A stretch of DNA of 64,000 nt from Scenedesmus sp. ARA3. Lineage: Eukaryota; Chlorophyta; Chlorophyceae; Sphaeropleales; Scenedesmaceae. Below are positions 43,341 to 54,904 of the stretch, piece by piece. Position numbers and translations under genes: made by a program. The stretch's first letter is position 1; every line of letters begins with the position of its first letter. The notes below the pieces were generated by a model. That model made no database searches and had not been told where the DNA came from. It worked only from the letters and a program-made list of their open reading frames with translations. The stretch is from the NCBI GenBank assembly GCA_004335835.1, contig RWJK01001226.1, positions 5,420-69,419 of the forward strand. Direction: 5' to 3'.

Positions 43341-44580
43341 TCCTTCAACAGCGCCCCATCGCCCCTCGTCAAAGCATGACACGTGCCAACCGGATGTTGA
43401 TCCCAGCGCAACTAAGCAAACATGCAGCATCAACAAAAGCAGCAGGTACGGCAGGCTCACACGCTACACAACTGCTCGACTTCAGCATGTGTAGGGTGGG
43501 GTGGGGCACTTGCAGTGTATGCACATGTTGCAACAAGCACACTGCAACTTACAGAAGGCTGCAAAGCCCTTTGTAACTTGCAGATATGTGTAATGATATA
43601 TCCAACAGTGTGTCCTGGTCGCCTGCCGCTCCGAAGCATCCGAAGCGCAAGCCGGTAAGACAGATATGCATGTGATCATTGGGTGCAGCCTGAAGGGGCA
43701 CATGCACAGCAGAACCCCAATCCACTCGCCCCACAACACCCGCAACGCAATGCAGCACGCTTACAACACGCCCCACAACACGTGCAACACAATGGGGCAC
43801 TTTGTACACCCATCCCGTCCCTCCGTCATGTGCCATGTTATCAACACTGTCATGTTGCCGTTTGAGCAACAGCAACGTGGCCCTCGGCCCCGTAATATGC
43901 CATGTAACATAACAACATAACAACCACAGCACGCCCAGCTGTCGGCCACCGTCCCCTGCCCGCCCAAAGCACTCGGGGTGAAAGCAATCAGCCACCGCCA
44001 ACGCAAAGCGAGAGTCACACTCTCAGCCCCGCATTCTCTTTTGTTTGCGGATGCATCTAGCCACAGACATGTTGCTTGTGGCAGCAGCAGCCACTACCCC
44101 TAAATACCCCAAACTGTGCCAGTAGGACATGACAATGCCCAGGCACTAACAAAAGCATGCGTTGTTTGTGTTTGCTGCCAGCTGTTGTTCAGACTAGGGG
44201 TGCTGACAAAGCTTGCCTGCCTGCCTGCTTACTGCATCAGGCATCTCAAACAACTCCAGGCAGGCAGAACACAGCTGCTGCAAACAGCAACGTTCCAATG
44301 CAACAACAGGTACAGCTGTGCGCAGCAAGCGCTTGCGCAGTGGGAAGCATAGCACCAGCGCTTGTGTTTGCTGCACAGAGCGCTGCCGCAACACGGATCA
44401 ACTGCAAGCTGCAAGTTCTGCTGTCGCAGCATTGCATTAGCTATCTACGCCCTGTGAGCCACCCAGCTGCCACTTTGCAGTGCGGCCACATCCACAATTT
44501 CTGTGTTTGCGAGCGTCTACCGCTGCTGGCTATGCATGTTGACCCTTAGCAGCTGCCAGCAGTCAATGCAGCTCTCTTTT

Positions 44581-44700
44581 ACCATGCTGCCCGCATCAAG
44601 CCTTCTTCAAGCTCCACCGCTGCTGCTGCTGCTGCTGCTGCTGCTGCGGCTGCTGTTTGTACTGAGTCACCCGCTGCTCGTTCAGCTGCAGCTGCTGCAG
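44581..44700 (-). repeat. Echo of the Gln-rich gene's coding 3' end
   Basis: On the minus strand it reads LQQLQLNEQRVTQYKQQ then a shorter Gln run, a copy of LQQLQLYEQRVAQYKQQ in the gene, and it repeats the stop-proximal bases too. It begins directly after the working stop codon at 44706. Confidence 0.85.
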
Positions 44701-44705
44701 CTCTG

Positions 44706-46107
44706 TTACCATGCTGCTGGCATCAGGCCTTCTTCAAGCTCCATTGCTGCTGCTGTGGCTGCTGCTGCTTCAGGGAAGCCAGCAGGACTCCCAGCAGCAG
44801 CAGCAGCAGCGCTTGGATCACAGCATGTCGTCCAGCTCCCAAATGCATCACGCTCGACCTCCAAGCTGCAAGCTGCCTGCTGCTGCTGCTGCTGCTGCTG
44901 TTGCTGCTGCTTGTACTGCGCCACGCGCTGCTCGTACAGCTGCAGCTGCTGCAGCCGCTGCTGCTTGCTGTCAAAGTCAGCCTGCACAGACTGGTATGTT
45001 TCATCTGCTGCCACTAACTCATCAACCAGGCCCACCAGCATGTCATCCTGCAAGCCCTCAAAGCTGGCGAGATCTGGATCTGGCAGATCTGACAGGTCTG
45101 ACAGATCTGTTAGATCTCCAAGGTTGGGGAGATCTGGCAGATCAAAGATGTCAGCAAGGCTGTCGCCGCCTGCTGCAGCGGCTGTGCTGGGAGCTGCAGC
45201 TGGTGCTGCTGTTGCGGCCAGGGAGTCAAAGTCAAAACCCTGCAGCGCGGTATCTGCTAAACCCTCAAACGCTGCAGCCTCAGCCACACCACTTTGCTGC
45301 TGCTGCTGCTGCTGGGTGCTGCTGCCGTTCATCAGTGGGGCGGCAGCACCACTGCTGCCACACGGCTGCTGCTGCTGCTGCTGCTTGACTGCCTCTGCTT
45401 CTGCCAGTATGAACATTTTTTGCAGCTCATCATCAACAGCTCCATCAGAGCATGCCGGCTGGCAGGCCTGCGCATACCCTGGCATCCCCTGCTGCTGCTG
45501 CTGCTGCTGCTGCATGAGGCCACTCACTGCAGTGAAGGCGCCAGCAGGGCCTGTTGCAGCGCTGCTGCTTGCTACATGCATGCCAGGCGAGCCTGATCTT
45601 GCTGCTGCTGCTGCTGCTGCTGTGCCAGGCTGCTGTGGTGCGGAAGTCATGGCAGCTAGTGCCACCTTGCTTGCCACTAGCTGCTGCTTCAGCTGCACTA
45701 CTCGCTTGAGTTTGTCCAGCTGTGCAGGGCTGAGGTTCATGTTTTGGGCCTTGTGTAGCAACAGGCTTAAAACCTGCTCAGGGTTGTGCTTGGCAGCAGC
45801 AAGCACTGTGACGGCAGCCTGGCTCAGCGGTCGCTGCTGCTGCTGCTGCTGCTGTAAGAGCTGCAGCTGTGAGAGTTGCTGCTGCTGCTGCTGCAAATGC
45901 TGCGGCAAGTGCTGCTGCTGTGCGAGATGCTGCTGCTGCTGTTGCAGGAGCCCTTCTTGCTGCTGCAGCTGTGAGGATTGCTGCTGCTGTGCGAGCTGCT
46001 GCTGCTGCTGCTGCAGGAGCCCTTCTTGCTGCTGCAGTTGTGCGAGGTGTTGTTGCAGGAGACCTTCTTGCTGCTGCAGCTGTGAGGATTGCTGCTGCTG
46101 TGCGAGG

Positions 46108-46140
<33 letters not shown>

Positions 46141-47270
46141 AGGAGCCCTTCTTGCTGCTGCAGCCGCTGCTGCAGCCGTTGCTGCAGGCGCAGCTGCAGC
46201 CGCTGCTGCAGGGCAGGCGGCAGCCCAGGTGGCAGTTGGAAGGTCAGCTGCTGCTGCTGCTGGAACGGCCCAAACGGCCCCTGATGCGTTACTGCTACCG
46301 TCATCTGGTGCTGCTGCTGCTGCTTCTGCTGGAATTGGTGCCCCTGGCTTAATCCGGCAGGAGCTCCTGACAGATGCAGCATATCAAATGACTCCTGCAA
46401 ACCTGTTGGTGTGATGGTCCTCAGCAGCTGCCTCTGCCCAGTTGCTGCTGCTGCTGCTGCTGGCATAACACATGCTGCTGCTGATGGTGGAGACAGCATG
46501 CCGACAGAAGCTGGGCTACTGTTGTCTACCTCTAAACTGCGCCTGCCTGAGGGTCTCACTGCAGGTGTTTGGGCCGGCAGCAGCTGCTGCTGACTGTAGC
46601 CGCCGCTGCTTGGGCCAGGCAGGGTGCCACCTAAGCTGCTGCTGCTCACACTAGTGTAACTCAGCAGCCCTGCTGCTGGGCTAGGGTTGAACGCTGCTGC
46701 CGGCTGCATTCTGGGTACGCATCCAACCCACTGCTGCTGCTGCTGCAGTGGCATCTGCTGCTGCTGCTGCTGCTGCCAGGGCACACCGGCGCTGACATTA
46801 AGGTGAGCAGGCAAGGGATCAGAAGTTGAAACTGCAGCAGGTCCCCCCTGCAGTGCAGCCCAGTTCACAGCTCGCCCTGCAGGAGGCAACCCGGGAAGCT
46901 GCCCGCTTGAACCCTGGCTGTTGCCTGAACCCTGGCGCCAGATCCCAGGCAGCTGACCGCTTGAACCCTGGCTGTTGCTTGAACCCTGGCGCCAGATTCC
47001 GGGCCTACCAGCTGCACTTGCAGCACCAGAGATGTTGGCCGCTGCCATGTGTGGTGGCAGCGCAGCAGGTAAGCTTGCAACCTGCTGCTGCTGCTGCTGA
47101 TGGATGTGCGCGGCATGTTGCATGATCTGCTGCTGCTTCTGCTGCAGATGCCTGCAGAGCTGCTCTGTGCGCGTGCAAATGCACTGCGTACATTCGCACT
47201 CAGGCGGGTGCTGCTGCTGCTGCATGCCAAACATCAGCTGCGCACCACCTGCCATCCCTGACATGCCTGG

Positions 47271-47312
<42 letters not shown>

Positions 47313-48365
47313 GGACGCTGATGCAGAACTTGTTGCTGCTGCTGCTGCTGCTCCATTCATGGAGCCCTTGTACCCCAAGTGTGGCGCAGATGCCCTCCGC
47401 TTGACCATGCGGCGGTGAATGTCAGCACCACCACTTGCTGCTGCTGCTGCTGCTGCCGTCTCACTGGCAGCGGCGCTCATGTCGCCAGCAGCAGCGTCTG
47501 CTGCCCCACGCTGCTGTGCTGCTGCTGCAGCAGCCGGGCCTGCTGCTGCTGCTGCTGCTGCTGCAGAGCTGCAGGTGTCGTGCCCTGAATCCAAACTTCG
47601 TCTGCGGCCTGTGATCTGCTTGCCAGCTGCTGAAGTTCCCACTGCTGCTGCTGAAGTTTCCAGTGGGAACTCCATGACGTCCTCGGCAAAAGTGACACCT
47701 CCCCGCATAAGCTCCCTGTCAGTGATGGCAGAAACCTGGCGCTTGACTGCACCCCGCGTGCGGGGCCGGCTGCCGCTGCTGTTGCTGCTGGTGGTGCCTG
47801 CAAGCTCTGCACTCAAACTCGGCCTGGCAGCAGCAGCAGCAGCAGCAGCAGCGGCAGATGCGGCTGGCATTGGAAAGGCGGCGCTGTGCTGCTGGCTCCC
47901 TGCTGCTGCTGCAGTGCTGCCTGCTGCTGCTGCAGCAGCCATCACGTGCAGCTCTGTAGAAGTAGGACCATGGGGCGAGGTGCCGTTGAGCTGCTGCTGC
48001 TGCTTCTGCTGCTGTGATCCGGCTTCGCAGATGGCTGCCATGAGCTGCTGCCGCGGCCAGGTGGTACTGCGCTTCACCTTGCGCCTGCTGCTGGCTGCAG
48101 CGTCAGGCACAGCTGCTGCGTCAGCTGTTCCTGCAAGCGTCATGCTCCCGTTTGGCTGCTGCAGGGTGTGATGCGGATGCAGCAGCGACGGCAGCTGCAG
48201 CTGTGCTGGTGCTAGTGTGGGTCCCCTTGAGCTGATGTAGCCAGCTGCCAGCTGCTGCTGGCTGGCTGGGCTGAGCCCTGGGGACGTGCTTTCCGGAGAT
48301 ATCGCTGATAGAAACATGGTCAACGGCTCAGAAGCATCTTGTGGTCCGCACATGAGTGCAGTCAC
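44706..48365 (-). CDS. Large Gln/Ala-rich protein with acidic DL-rich segment, possible transcriptional regulator
   Basis: A single uninterrupted frame of 1219 residues. Composition is poly-Gln, poly-Ala and Ser, mostly disordered. Features: several basophilic-kinase-type sites (KRSTTW, KRQVSAI, RRRSLDS, KRRASAPH, GRRSLEV); a Cys cluster CECTQCICTRTEQLC near residue 390 that might bind metal; and, near the C-terminus, an acidic Leu-rich run (DIFDLPDLPNLGDLTDLSDL) followed by a helix LQQLQLYEQRVAQYKQ. Acidic DL-rich and Gln-rich regions are common in transcriptional activators and coactivators, which is the inference. No DNA-binding domain is recognised. An intronless 3.7-kb frame is unusual beside its intron-dense neighbours. 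The coding end is echoed downstream. Confidence 0.72.
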
Positions 48366-49869
48366 TCAGCCTTGTGCGACCTGAAAGCATCACCTCCCGC
48401 TGTATGGCTGCTGGCCGGCGTAGCGGCGCCGGAAAACCACGCAGAATTGAGATGCGGATGACCGTGGCCGCTTTATGGCGCTGCATGCGGAGAGATGAAG
48501 CGAGCAGAACAAGGGTTGGAGACTGTCCGCACCAACCAAGCAAAATGAAGGCCCGAATCAATAGGTTCGTCGGACACGAAGAAATTTAACGCTGGTGATG
48601 CTTTTATCGGCTGCGTTGCGTGCTGAGACCATAGGCAGCAGAGGAAAAAGGTCCAGGTCGCCCAGCCCCTGCTGATCATCTTACCTGGCAAGACCAGCAA
48701 GTACAACCTTTTAGGTTTGCGCTTTGATACTTCTAGTGTACGCACGACTGTGGATGGAGGATACGGGACGAACGCAGATGGCTTGGTCGGTGCACCACAC
48801 TCCTGCATCAGCTGTTACACGTTTGTTAATTGCGGAGTCAGCACAAAAGCTTGGGTTTTGGCGCAACCAAACGAGGGGACGCGCTGCCAAGGAGACACAA
48901 CAAGTGCATAACCAGCTGGGCGTAGGTCATTATGCAACGCACGAAGCGCGTAACTTACTTGTGAATTAGTCCGTTTGCTTTGCAGACCAAGGCCGGAGTT
49001 GCAGCGTTGTCCTGCAAGTACTCGCAGGTGACACCTTGGTTTGAGGCCCTGGCAGACTTTGCAGCAAGCACGCTCACGGCCACCACAACTCCAATACGCC
49101 TTCAGCATGCTACAGGCGGTCGTCAGCAGGCTCGACACACCAAGGCAAGTCCAGCACGTTCGGGCTGCTCTACTTGATTTCAGCAGGCCTGTCGGAAACG
49201 ACCAAGCGCAACGGAGGAATCCAACACAATAAGTCACCCAAAACATCAGCATCGATTACATGGGAAGCCGGCATCTCTGGCCAAGGCACCACCACCAGCA
49301 GGGAGACCACATTTTCCCACTGAACTTCGTACTCAGCTTCCCAGCAGGCCTTAGAGGCAGTGCACTGCTGGTATTCAGAGTTGCAGGAAATGCTGCACCC
49401 TGCAAACTGCGCAGGAGTGGTATGTGGAATAGATGATCAATGCAAAACCTGACGTCACAGCCATATACGAAGGTTGGCACAACCATCACATACTCTCAAG
49501 CAGGCGTTGCCGTAGCCGCTGCTGCCACAGCCAGTGTGCGAAGCTTGTGGCCAAATGATTTGATGCGTAATGATCTTAAAGGAGGCATGCATGAATATGG
49601 AGCCCCAATGCCTGAAAAACACCTGCCTCAAATGACGCCACAATCGATGCCGCCGCTCTGCACACCATATGTGCAATGCAACATGGTACCCTGCCGTTCC
49701 AGGTTGCCTTCCGCAAAAAAAGAAGCTTCTTTTGGCATGCCACAGCAACCTTGGGACTGCTTTCATTACATGCTTCAACCGCCTCCCCTTTGCTTGGTGC
49801 AGACCACTCCCTTGCACGGCAAAGGTGCTCTCTTTGCCCAAAGAAAGGTGCCAAACCATCTCGCATCAG
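48366..49869. other. Intergenic region upstream of the Gln-rich gene
   Basis: 1.5 kb between the start of the Gln-rich gene and the stop of the CPBP gene, both leftward. TGTAA on the minus strand (49766-49770) lies ~100 bases past the CPBP stop and may be its polyadenylation signal. No other structure or gene recognised. Confidence 0.45.
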
Positions 49870-51561
49870 TCAAACAAAAGTTTCCTTGTGCAGCAGCGCA
49901 ATCTGCAGCACTTGGCTCGTATTCCACAGCCCGTGCAGCAGCAGCGGCGCAAGCAGGTTGCCGCCGCTGCGCAAGTACAAACAGTCGCAGACGCTGCTCA
50001 GCACCAGCAGCGGCAGCAGGTTGTGGGGGCTCAGGTGCAGCACTGCAAAATTGAGGGAGCTGAAGGCGATGCAAGCTGGCAGCGGCAGCACCTTGGTCAG
50101 CGCTGTCAGGAAGAAGCCTCGCCAGAACACCTGCAGCACAGCAGCACAGCAGGATAATACGGAGATGTGTCAGCTGCAGAGCCAACGTCTTGCTGCTGCT
50201 GCGGTTGCTGCTGCTACTGCTGCTGCTGTCAGGAAGAAGCCTCGCCAGAACACCTGCAGCACAGCAGCACAGCAGGGTAATACGGAGATGTGTCAGCTGC
50301 AGAGCCAACGCGCTTGCTGCTGCTGCGGTTGCTGCTGCTACTGCTGCTACTGTCAGGAAGAACCCTCGCCAGAAGACCTGCAGCGCAGCAGCGCAGCAGG
50401 AGAATGCGGAGATGTGTCAGCTGCAAACTCAACATACTTGTTGCTGCTGCGGTTGCTGCTGCTGCTGTCAGGAAGAACCCTCGCCAGCCTGCACGCCAGC
50501 AGCGCAGCAGCGCGGCAGGAGGACACGGATGTGCGTCAGCTGCAGAGCCAACGCACTTGCTGCTGCTGCTGCTGCTTGCTGCTGCTGTTCCTGCTGCGAA
50601 AACAGCAGCGCACTGAATACCGGCATGAAAATGAGGCGTGGCCAGACCGCAGGCAGCACCACCACACAGTATGTCGCGCACCTCCTCCCACAGAGGCCCC
50701 AGCACGCCGCTGGCTGCGCAGTGCAGCCCACACTGCGCCAGTCGACAGCTTGGGGTGGCAAGCAACCAACCCATCGGCATGACGACAAGTAACACACAGG
50801 GCGACCAGGAAGCAGAGAGACAGCAGTGCAGCGCAGAGCCACCTGATACCCCCAAACTCCGGCATCAGGCACCCCACAATCGACACCAAGAACTGGTGCA
50901 TTATTAGAACGTGCAGTCTCGCACCTCCTCCCACAGTGGCCCCAGCACACCGCTGGCCGCGCAGTGCAGCCCCACACTGCGCCAGTCGCCAGCTAGTGTG
51001 GAACATGTGCCCAAGCCAACAGCATAATTGACAAGTGATACATAGGGCGACCAGGAGGCAGACAGACAGCAGTGCAGCGCAGCGCCCCCCTGCACCCCAG
51101 CACCCAGGCTTCAGGCACCCCAAAATCAAATTGGTTTGTAACATCAAGCGCTGCAAGCAGCCTGATGCTCACCCCCTCCCACAGAGGCCCCAGCACGCCA
51201 CTGGCTGCACAGTGCCGCTCCACACTGCGCTAGTCGCCAGCTGGTGTGGAACATGTATCCAAGCCAACGGCATGATGACAAGACATTAACCGAAGGTGAC
51301 CATGAAGCAGACAGCAATGCAGCGCCGCGCCACCCTGTACCCCAAACCCCGGCATCGGGCACCCACCACCCCCAACACAATGGAACTGGTCCGCACCAAA
51401 AACCCAAACTGCAAGCAGTCTGTCTCGCACCTCCTCCCACAGAGGCCCCAGCACGCCGCTGGCTGCGCAGTGCAGCCCCACACTGCGCCAGTCGCCAGCA
51501 TCAGCTGCCTGCTGCAGCGTGGCTACTAGGGGGTTGACAGGTGCTGGGCCTAGCACAGCCT

Positions 51562-51598
<37 letters not shown>

Positions 51599-53264
51599 GA
51601 GCAGAACTTGTCAGTATACTTACTGTCAGCAAAGCCTAACACAGCCTCATACAGCCTGACTGCTGAGGGTTGGCCATGCGCTTCAGCCAAGCAGAGCGGC
51701 ACTCACCTTCATCAGCTCAGATCTGCCACATACGTCATGGCACAACCCATCTCATCAGGCGTGTCAAGTCCAGTGCAATACGAACCCGTGTCAGAAGTGA
51801 TAGTGGCACCGTATAACACAACCCCCAAAGCACAGAGATCTGCACTCACCTGCACGGCTGGCTGCCAGGCTCCCCACAGCAGCGGGTCCACCTCAACCTC
51901 AACCTGGTACCAGCATACGATGCAGTCTAGGCCAGACCAACTGCTTAGGAGGCTGGTGCGCCTCTACTAATGCACAGGTGTGTGTCATCACATAACAGCA
52001 AAATGGGGTCAGTGCTCACCTGCACACCTGGCTGCCAGGCTCCTCACAGTAGGATGCATCAACAGCCTGCTTGCATGCTGCTGACCGTGATCTCACCATC
52101 AACATCACAGTGGATGGGGACAGTGCTCACCTGCACTGCTGGCTGCCAGGCTCCTCACAGTAGCGGGTCATCAATCTGGTGCCAGCATACGACACATTGT
52201 AGGCCAGCCCCAACTGCTTTGAGGCTGGTGCGCCCTTGCTAATGCACCGGGGCGTGTCAACACATTACAGTGGATTGGGGTAAGTGCTCACCTGCACTGC
52301 TGGCTGCCAGGCCCCCCACAGCAGCGGGTCCACCAGGGGAAACAGCACTGCACAGGTGGCCTGCTTGCTTGTACATGCAAACTCTCTGTCAAATCTGCAC
52401 TCACCTGCACTGCTGGCTGCCAGGCCCCCCACAGCAGCGGGTCCACCAGGGGAAACAGCACTGCACAAGTGGCCAGCGTCTGCAGCACCCAGTAGCTGTC
52501 CCACCTGCAGCAGCAGCAGCAGCAGAAGCAGCAGCACGATGCAGCACAGCGGGTTGAGTTCCACATAACATCTGCAATCGTTAACTTCATGAACACAGCA
52601 GTGCCTGTTATGTTGAGCTCCTTATGCTGATTCTCTTGCTACCTGCCAGGAGCGTTGCCACAAGAAGCGGTTAGCACGGAATGAACACACTTGCAACTGA
52701 TTGCAATTTCTCTGTCAATGCACCACCTGCCGCTCAGGGTTCATGCACTGCTTGCTTGACAAACAACTGCTGCTCAACGCAGCTGCACTGCACCTGCAAC
52801 GCCTTGCACCCACCGCGCTGACACTACCCGCGGCCCAAGCGCCAGCCACACAGCAGCAGGCATCAGCACAGCTAGGACCGCCTCTTGGCTGACATGCAGC
52901 AGCGCAGGCGCTGCTGCTGCTGACTCGGCAACATCCAGTCCTGCTGCTGCTGCTGCTGCTGCTGCTGTGTCAGCTGCAGTTGGAGACAGCAAGCTGCTGC
53001 TGCTGCTGCTGCTGCTGCTCCTGCTGCTGCTGCTGAGCACGGCTGCCAGGCGGGCGTTGACCAGCATAGCTGCAGCTGCTGTTGGGAGGGTGAAGCACAG
53101 CACCTGTAAAAGCAGCACACAGGTCACTAGAAAACACAGACAGGACTGCGTGCTGATGAGAGAAACAAAGCTGTAAGAGCAAAGTCATGCTGATAGGGCA
53201 GGTCGCAGAGCAACTCTGATGCTGTGACCGCAGCCGCTGCCATTGCTGCTGCTACGGCTGCTTA

Positions 53265-53298
<34 letters not shown>

Positions 53299-53943
53299 GT
53301 GGTGCACGCACCCTCAGCAGGTTGCTGGGTTGCCATGCTACTGCTGGGAAGGCAGCGTTGACCTGCGTAGAGGCAAAGACATTGCGGCAACAACACAAAC
53401 TGTCATATTATACAGCTGGGCAGCTGCAGACCAACAAGCACAGTGCCTGGTATTGTTGGTGCATGTTTATGTACAGATTTGTGCATGCAGGGCAACACAA
53501 AGAGTGTCTGAGACGCATCAGAACCAGTCTGCATGCTGGCATGCAGAAAGCATAGTGCTCTCGGGCGTATTGCAATGCCTCCAGACCAATGGCGCAGCTG
53601 CTGCTTGCATCCAGTGCTGTCATTTTCAGCTCATTCTGCCGCAGCTGACCTCATCCACGAATGTGCCACCAAGTATGCCTTGGCACCATATTAAAGGGAG
53701 CTGTTGTTCATCTGTGCTGTTGCTGTTATGTTGCTCCTGCAGTACCGCCTGCTGCTGTGCCTGTTGCTGCTGCTCTGAACTCTGCCCATTGGCAGAAGCA
53801 CTATGTTCATGATCGTTTAGGGCTTTGATCACCACTGATCGTGACACACGATGTCTGAGACATCTGCTGGCAGCAGCAGCAGCAGCACACCGGGCCGGGG
53901 AACAAGGCGAGCACAAGTAACATTGCAGGGCGCTGAAGACCAT
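49870..53943 (-). CDS. CPBP (CAAX-protease/bacteriocin-processing) family intramembrane protease, probably plastid
   Basis: Six exons join in phase: 53650-53943, 53312-53362, 52814-53103, 52405-52504, 51431-51559 and 49870-50130, giving 374 aa. The glutamate motif EExxxR is made across the last junction (LWEE + VFWRGFF). It is followed by the second motif FAVLHLSPHN (FxxxH) and the third HGLWN, in the correct order and among hydrophobic segments. These are the catalytic signatures of the CPBP (ABI) family; plant members sit in plastid membranes, and the basic, Ala/Ser-rich N-terminus (MVFSALQCYLCSP) suits a transit peptide. Substrate unknown. A Ser-rich and Ala-rich linker lies in exon 3. The start at 53943 is preferred over 53985 for its transit-like sequence. 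Three introns carry ghost arrays. Confidence 0.82.
50225..50495 (-). repeat. Three ghost 5' edges of CPBP exon 6
   Basis: Copies near 50225-50260, 50350-50385 and 50468-50495 repeat the acceptor and FWRGFFL-like start (GTGTTCTGGCGAGGCTTCTT). The period is ~120 bp. CTG tracts and 'gagatgtgtcagctgcagag' intron sequence are repeated with each. Working acceptor precedes 50130. Confidence 0.9.
50674..51241 (-). repeat. Three ghost 3' edges of CPBP exon 5, ~250-bp units
   Basis: Copies at 50674-50750, 50917-50993 and 51167-51241 repeat CAASGVLGPLWEE with a GAG/GTG donor. Units include ~170 bp of intron (gcgaccaggaagcagacaga-like). Working edge is 51431-51505. The protease's catalytic Glu-Glu codons are thus present four times. 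Confidence 0.92.
51845..52364 (-). repeat. Four ghost 3' edges of CPBP exon 4
   Basis: Copies at 52284-52364, 52123-52170, 52011-52048 and 51845-51892 repeat DPLLWGAWQPAVQ with a CAG/GTGAG donor. Intron flank ('acattacagtggat') is shared by several. Working end is 52405. Confidence 0.92.
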
Positions 53944-54285
53944 GATTGGGATGTCTTGAAGCAGTTTGAAACACGTTGAAGGCAACTAGGAAAGATACTT
54001 CCGGATACAAACTCCGACCAATGCCGAACCGCGGACCTATATGAGTTGTATCGGTCGCCCTTCCTCGCACGGCACTTGTTTTGCACCTTACTATCTTTTG
54101 GATTGTCTTCTTATGAATCACACCTTTCTTTGCGATAGGACACACGAATTTTGGGCACAATTCAAAGGCAACTCTCCTACAGTCTTCACATCTATCACGC
54201 GGCAGCATGATCGCTCATTGATTGTGCAGTTTGACATTTTACGGCAGTCTGCAGGCCGCGGCAAGCACCCCGGTAGTCACTCATC
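53944..54285. promoter_or_regulatory. Divergent region, CPBP / small membrane protein
   Basis: 342 bp between start codons on opposite strands; probably both promoters. No motif recognised. Confidence 0.4.
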
Positions 54286-54904
54286 ATGGCTGTTTATGGA
54301 TCGAGCCCGTTCACAGCTTACGCTTCTAAGAGCTTTGACGCTGCTTATGATAAACACAAGACTCCCGTAGCTAGCTATGCATCAAGCCCGCCCGTGGCGC
54401 TGACACAAAGTGCCTGCACAGCAGCAGCAGCGGCCCATCACGCTTCTAGCCAACGGAGGATGCTGCACATGCACCCGTTGGTGGTCTTCATGCTACTCGC
54501 GTGTGTGCTTTCGGCTGCTTATGTAATGCGGCCAGATGAGGAGGGCACAGGCAACACCTATCAGGCGTTGTCACTGCTGAGACGCCCAGATTCCCTGCAG
54601 GAGCAGAGACAGCAGCCACTGGTGAGAAGCTGCCAGCCATCAGAGCCATTAGTCATCATAAACTTGCTTTGATTTTCCTGAAACTGCTGTACTGCTAGCC
54701 CTTCAGTTGGCATCAAGCTGGGCTGGTGCTTGTTCAAGCATCGGCATGTGCCAGCACCGCCCGTTGGGCACGTAATCTGCTGCTGCTTGATGCCAACACC
54801 AGACACATATTGACAGGCAGGCATGTGTGCAACACGGCATGGCAGCATGCATTTGTCGTTTTCCTCTGCAGTATTCCTCTGGAGTAGCTGATTCTAGTCA
54901 ATAA
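54286..54904 (+). CDS. Small single-pass membrane protein, unrecognised
   Basis: Two exons join in phase 0: 54286-54621 and 54872-54904, giving 122 aa. The first ~60 residues are Ser/Ala/Tyr-rich and hydrophilic (AVYGSSPFTAYASKSFDAAY). One hydrophobic segment, HPLVVFMLLACVLSAAYVM, follows basic residues (SSQRRMLHMH), suggesting a type II or signal-anchor topology. The second exon adds only ten residues; without splicing, the frame from the same start would read on to 54672. Function unknown. I recognise no family. Confidence 0.5.

Larger units (their letters stand above)
40487..44580. other. Gene-poor region between CCB1 and the Gln-rich gene
   Basis: About 4.1 kb without a gene I can defend. 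It contains a minisatellite, a SINE-like insertion and palindromic motifs (listed separately). A few coding-like stretches, such as TIWIQLHVWAAVVTGADGKQ on the minus strand near 42640, could not be linked into a spliced model. Confidence 0.45.

Noticed and set aside
44503..46284. Plus-strand Cys/Ser-rich open frame (593 codons)
   Set aside because: Antisense of the poly-Gln coding gene; CTG triplets read as Cys and Leu runs.
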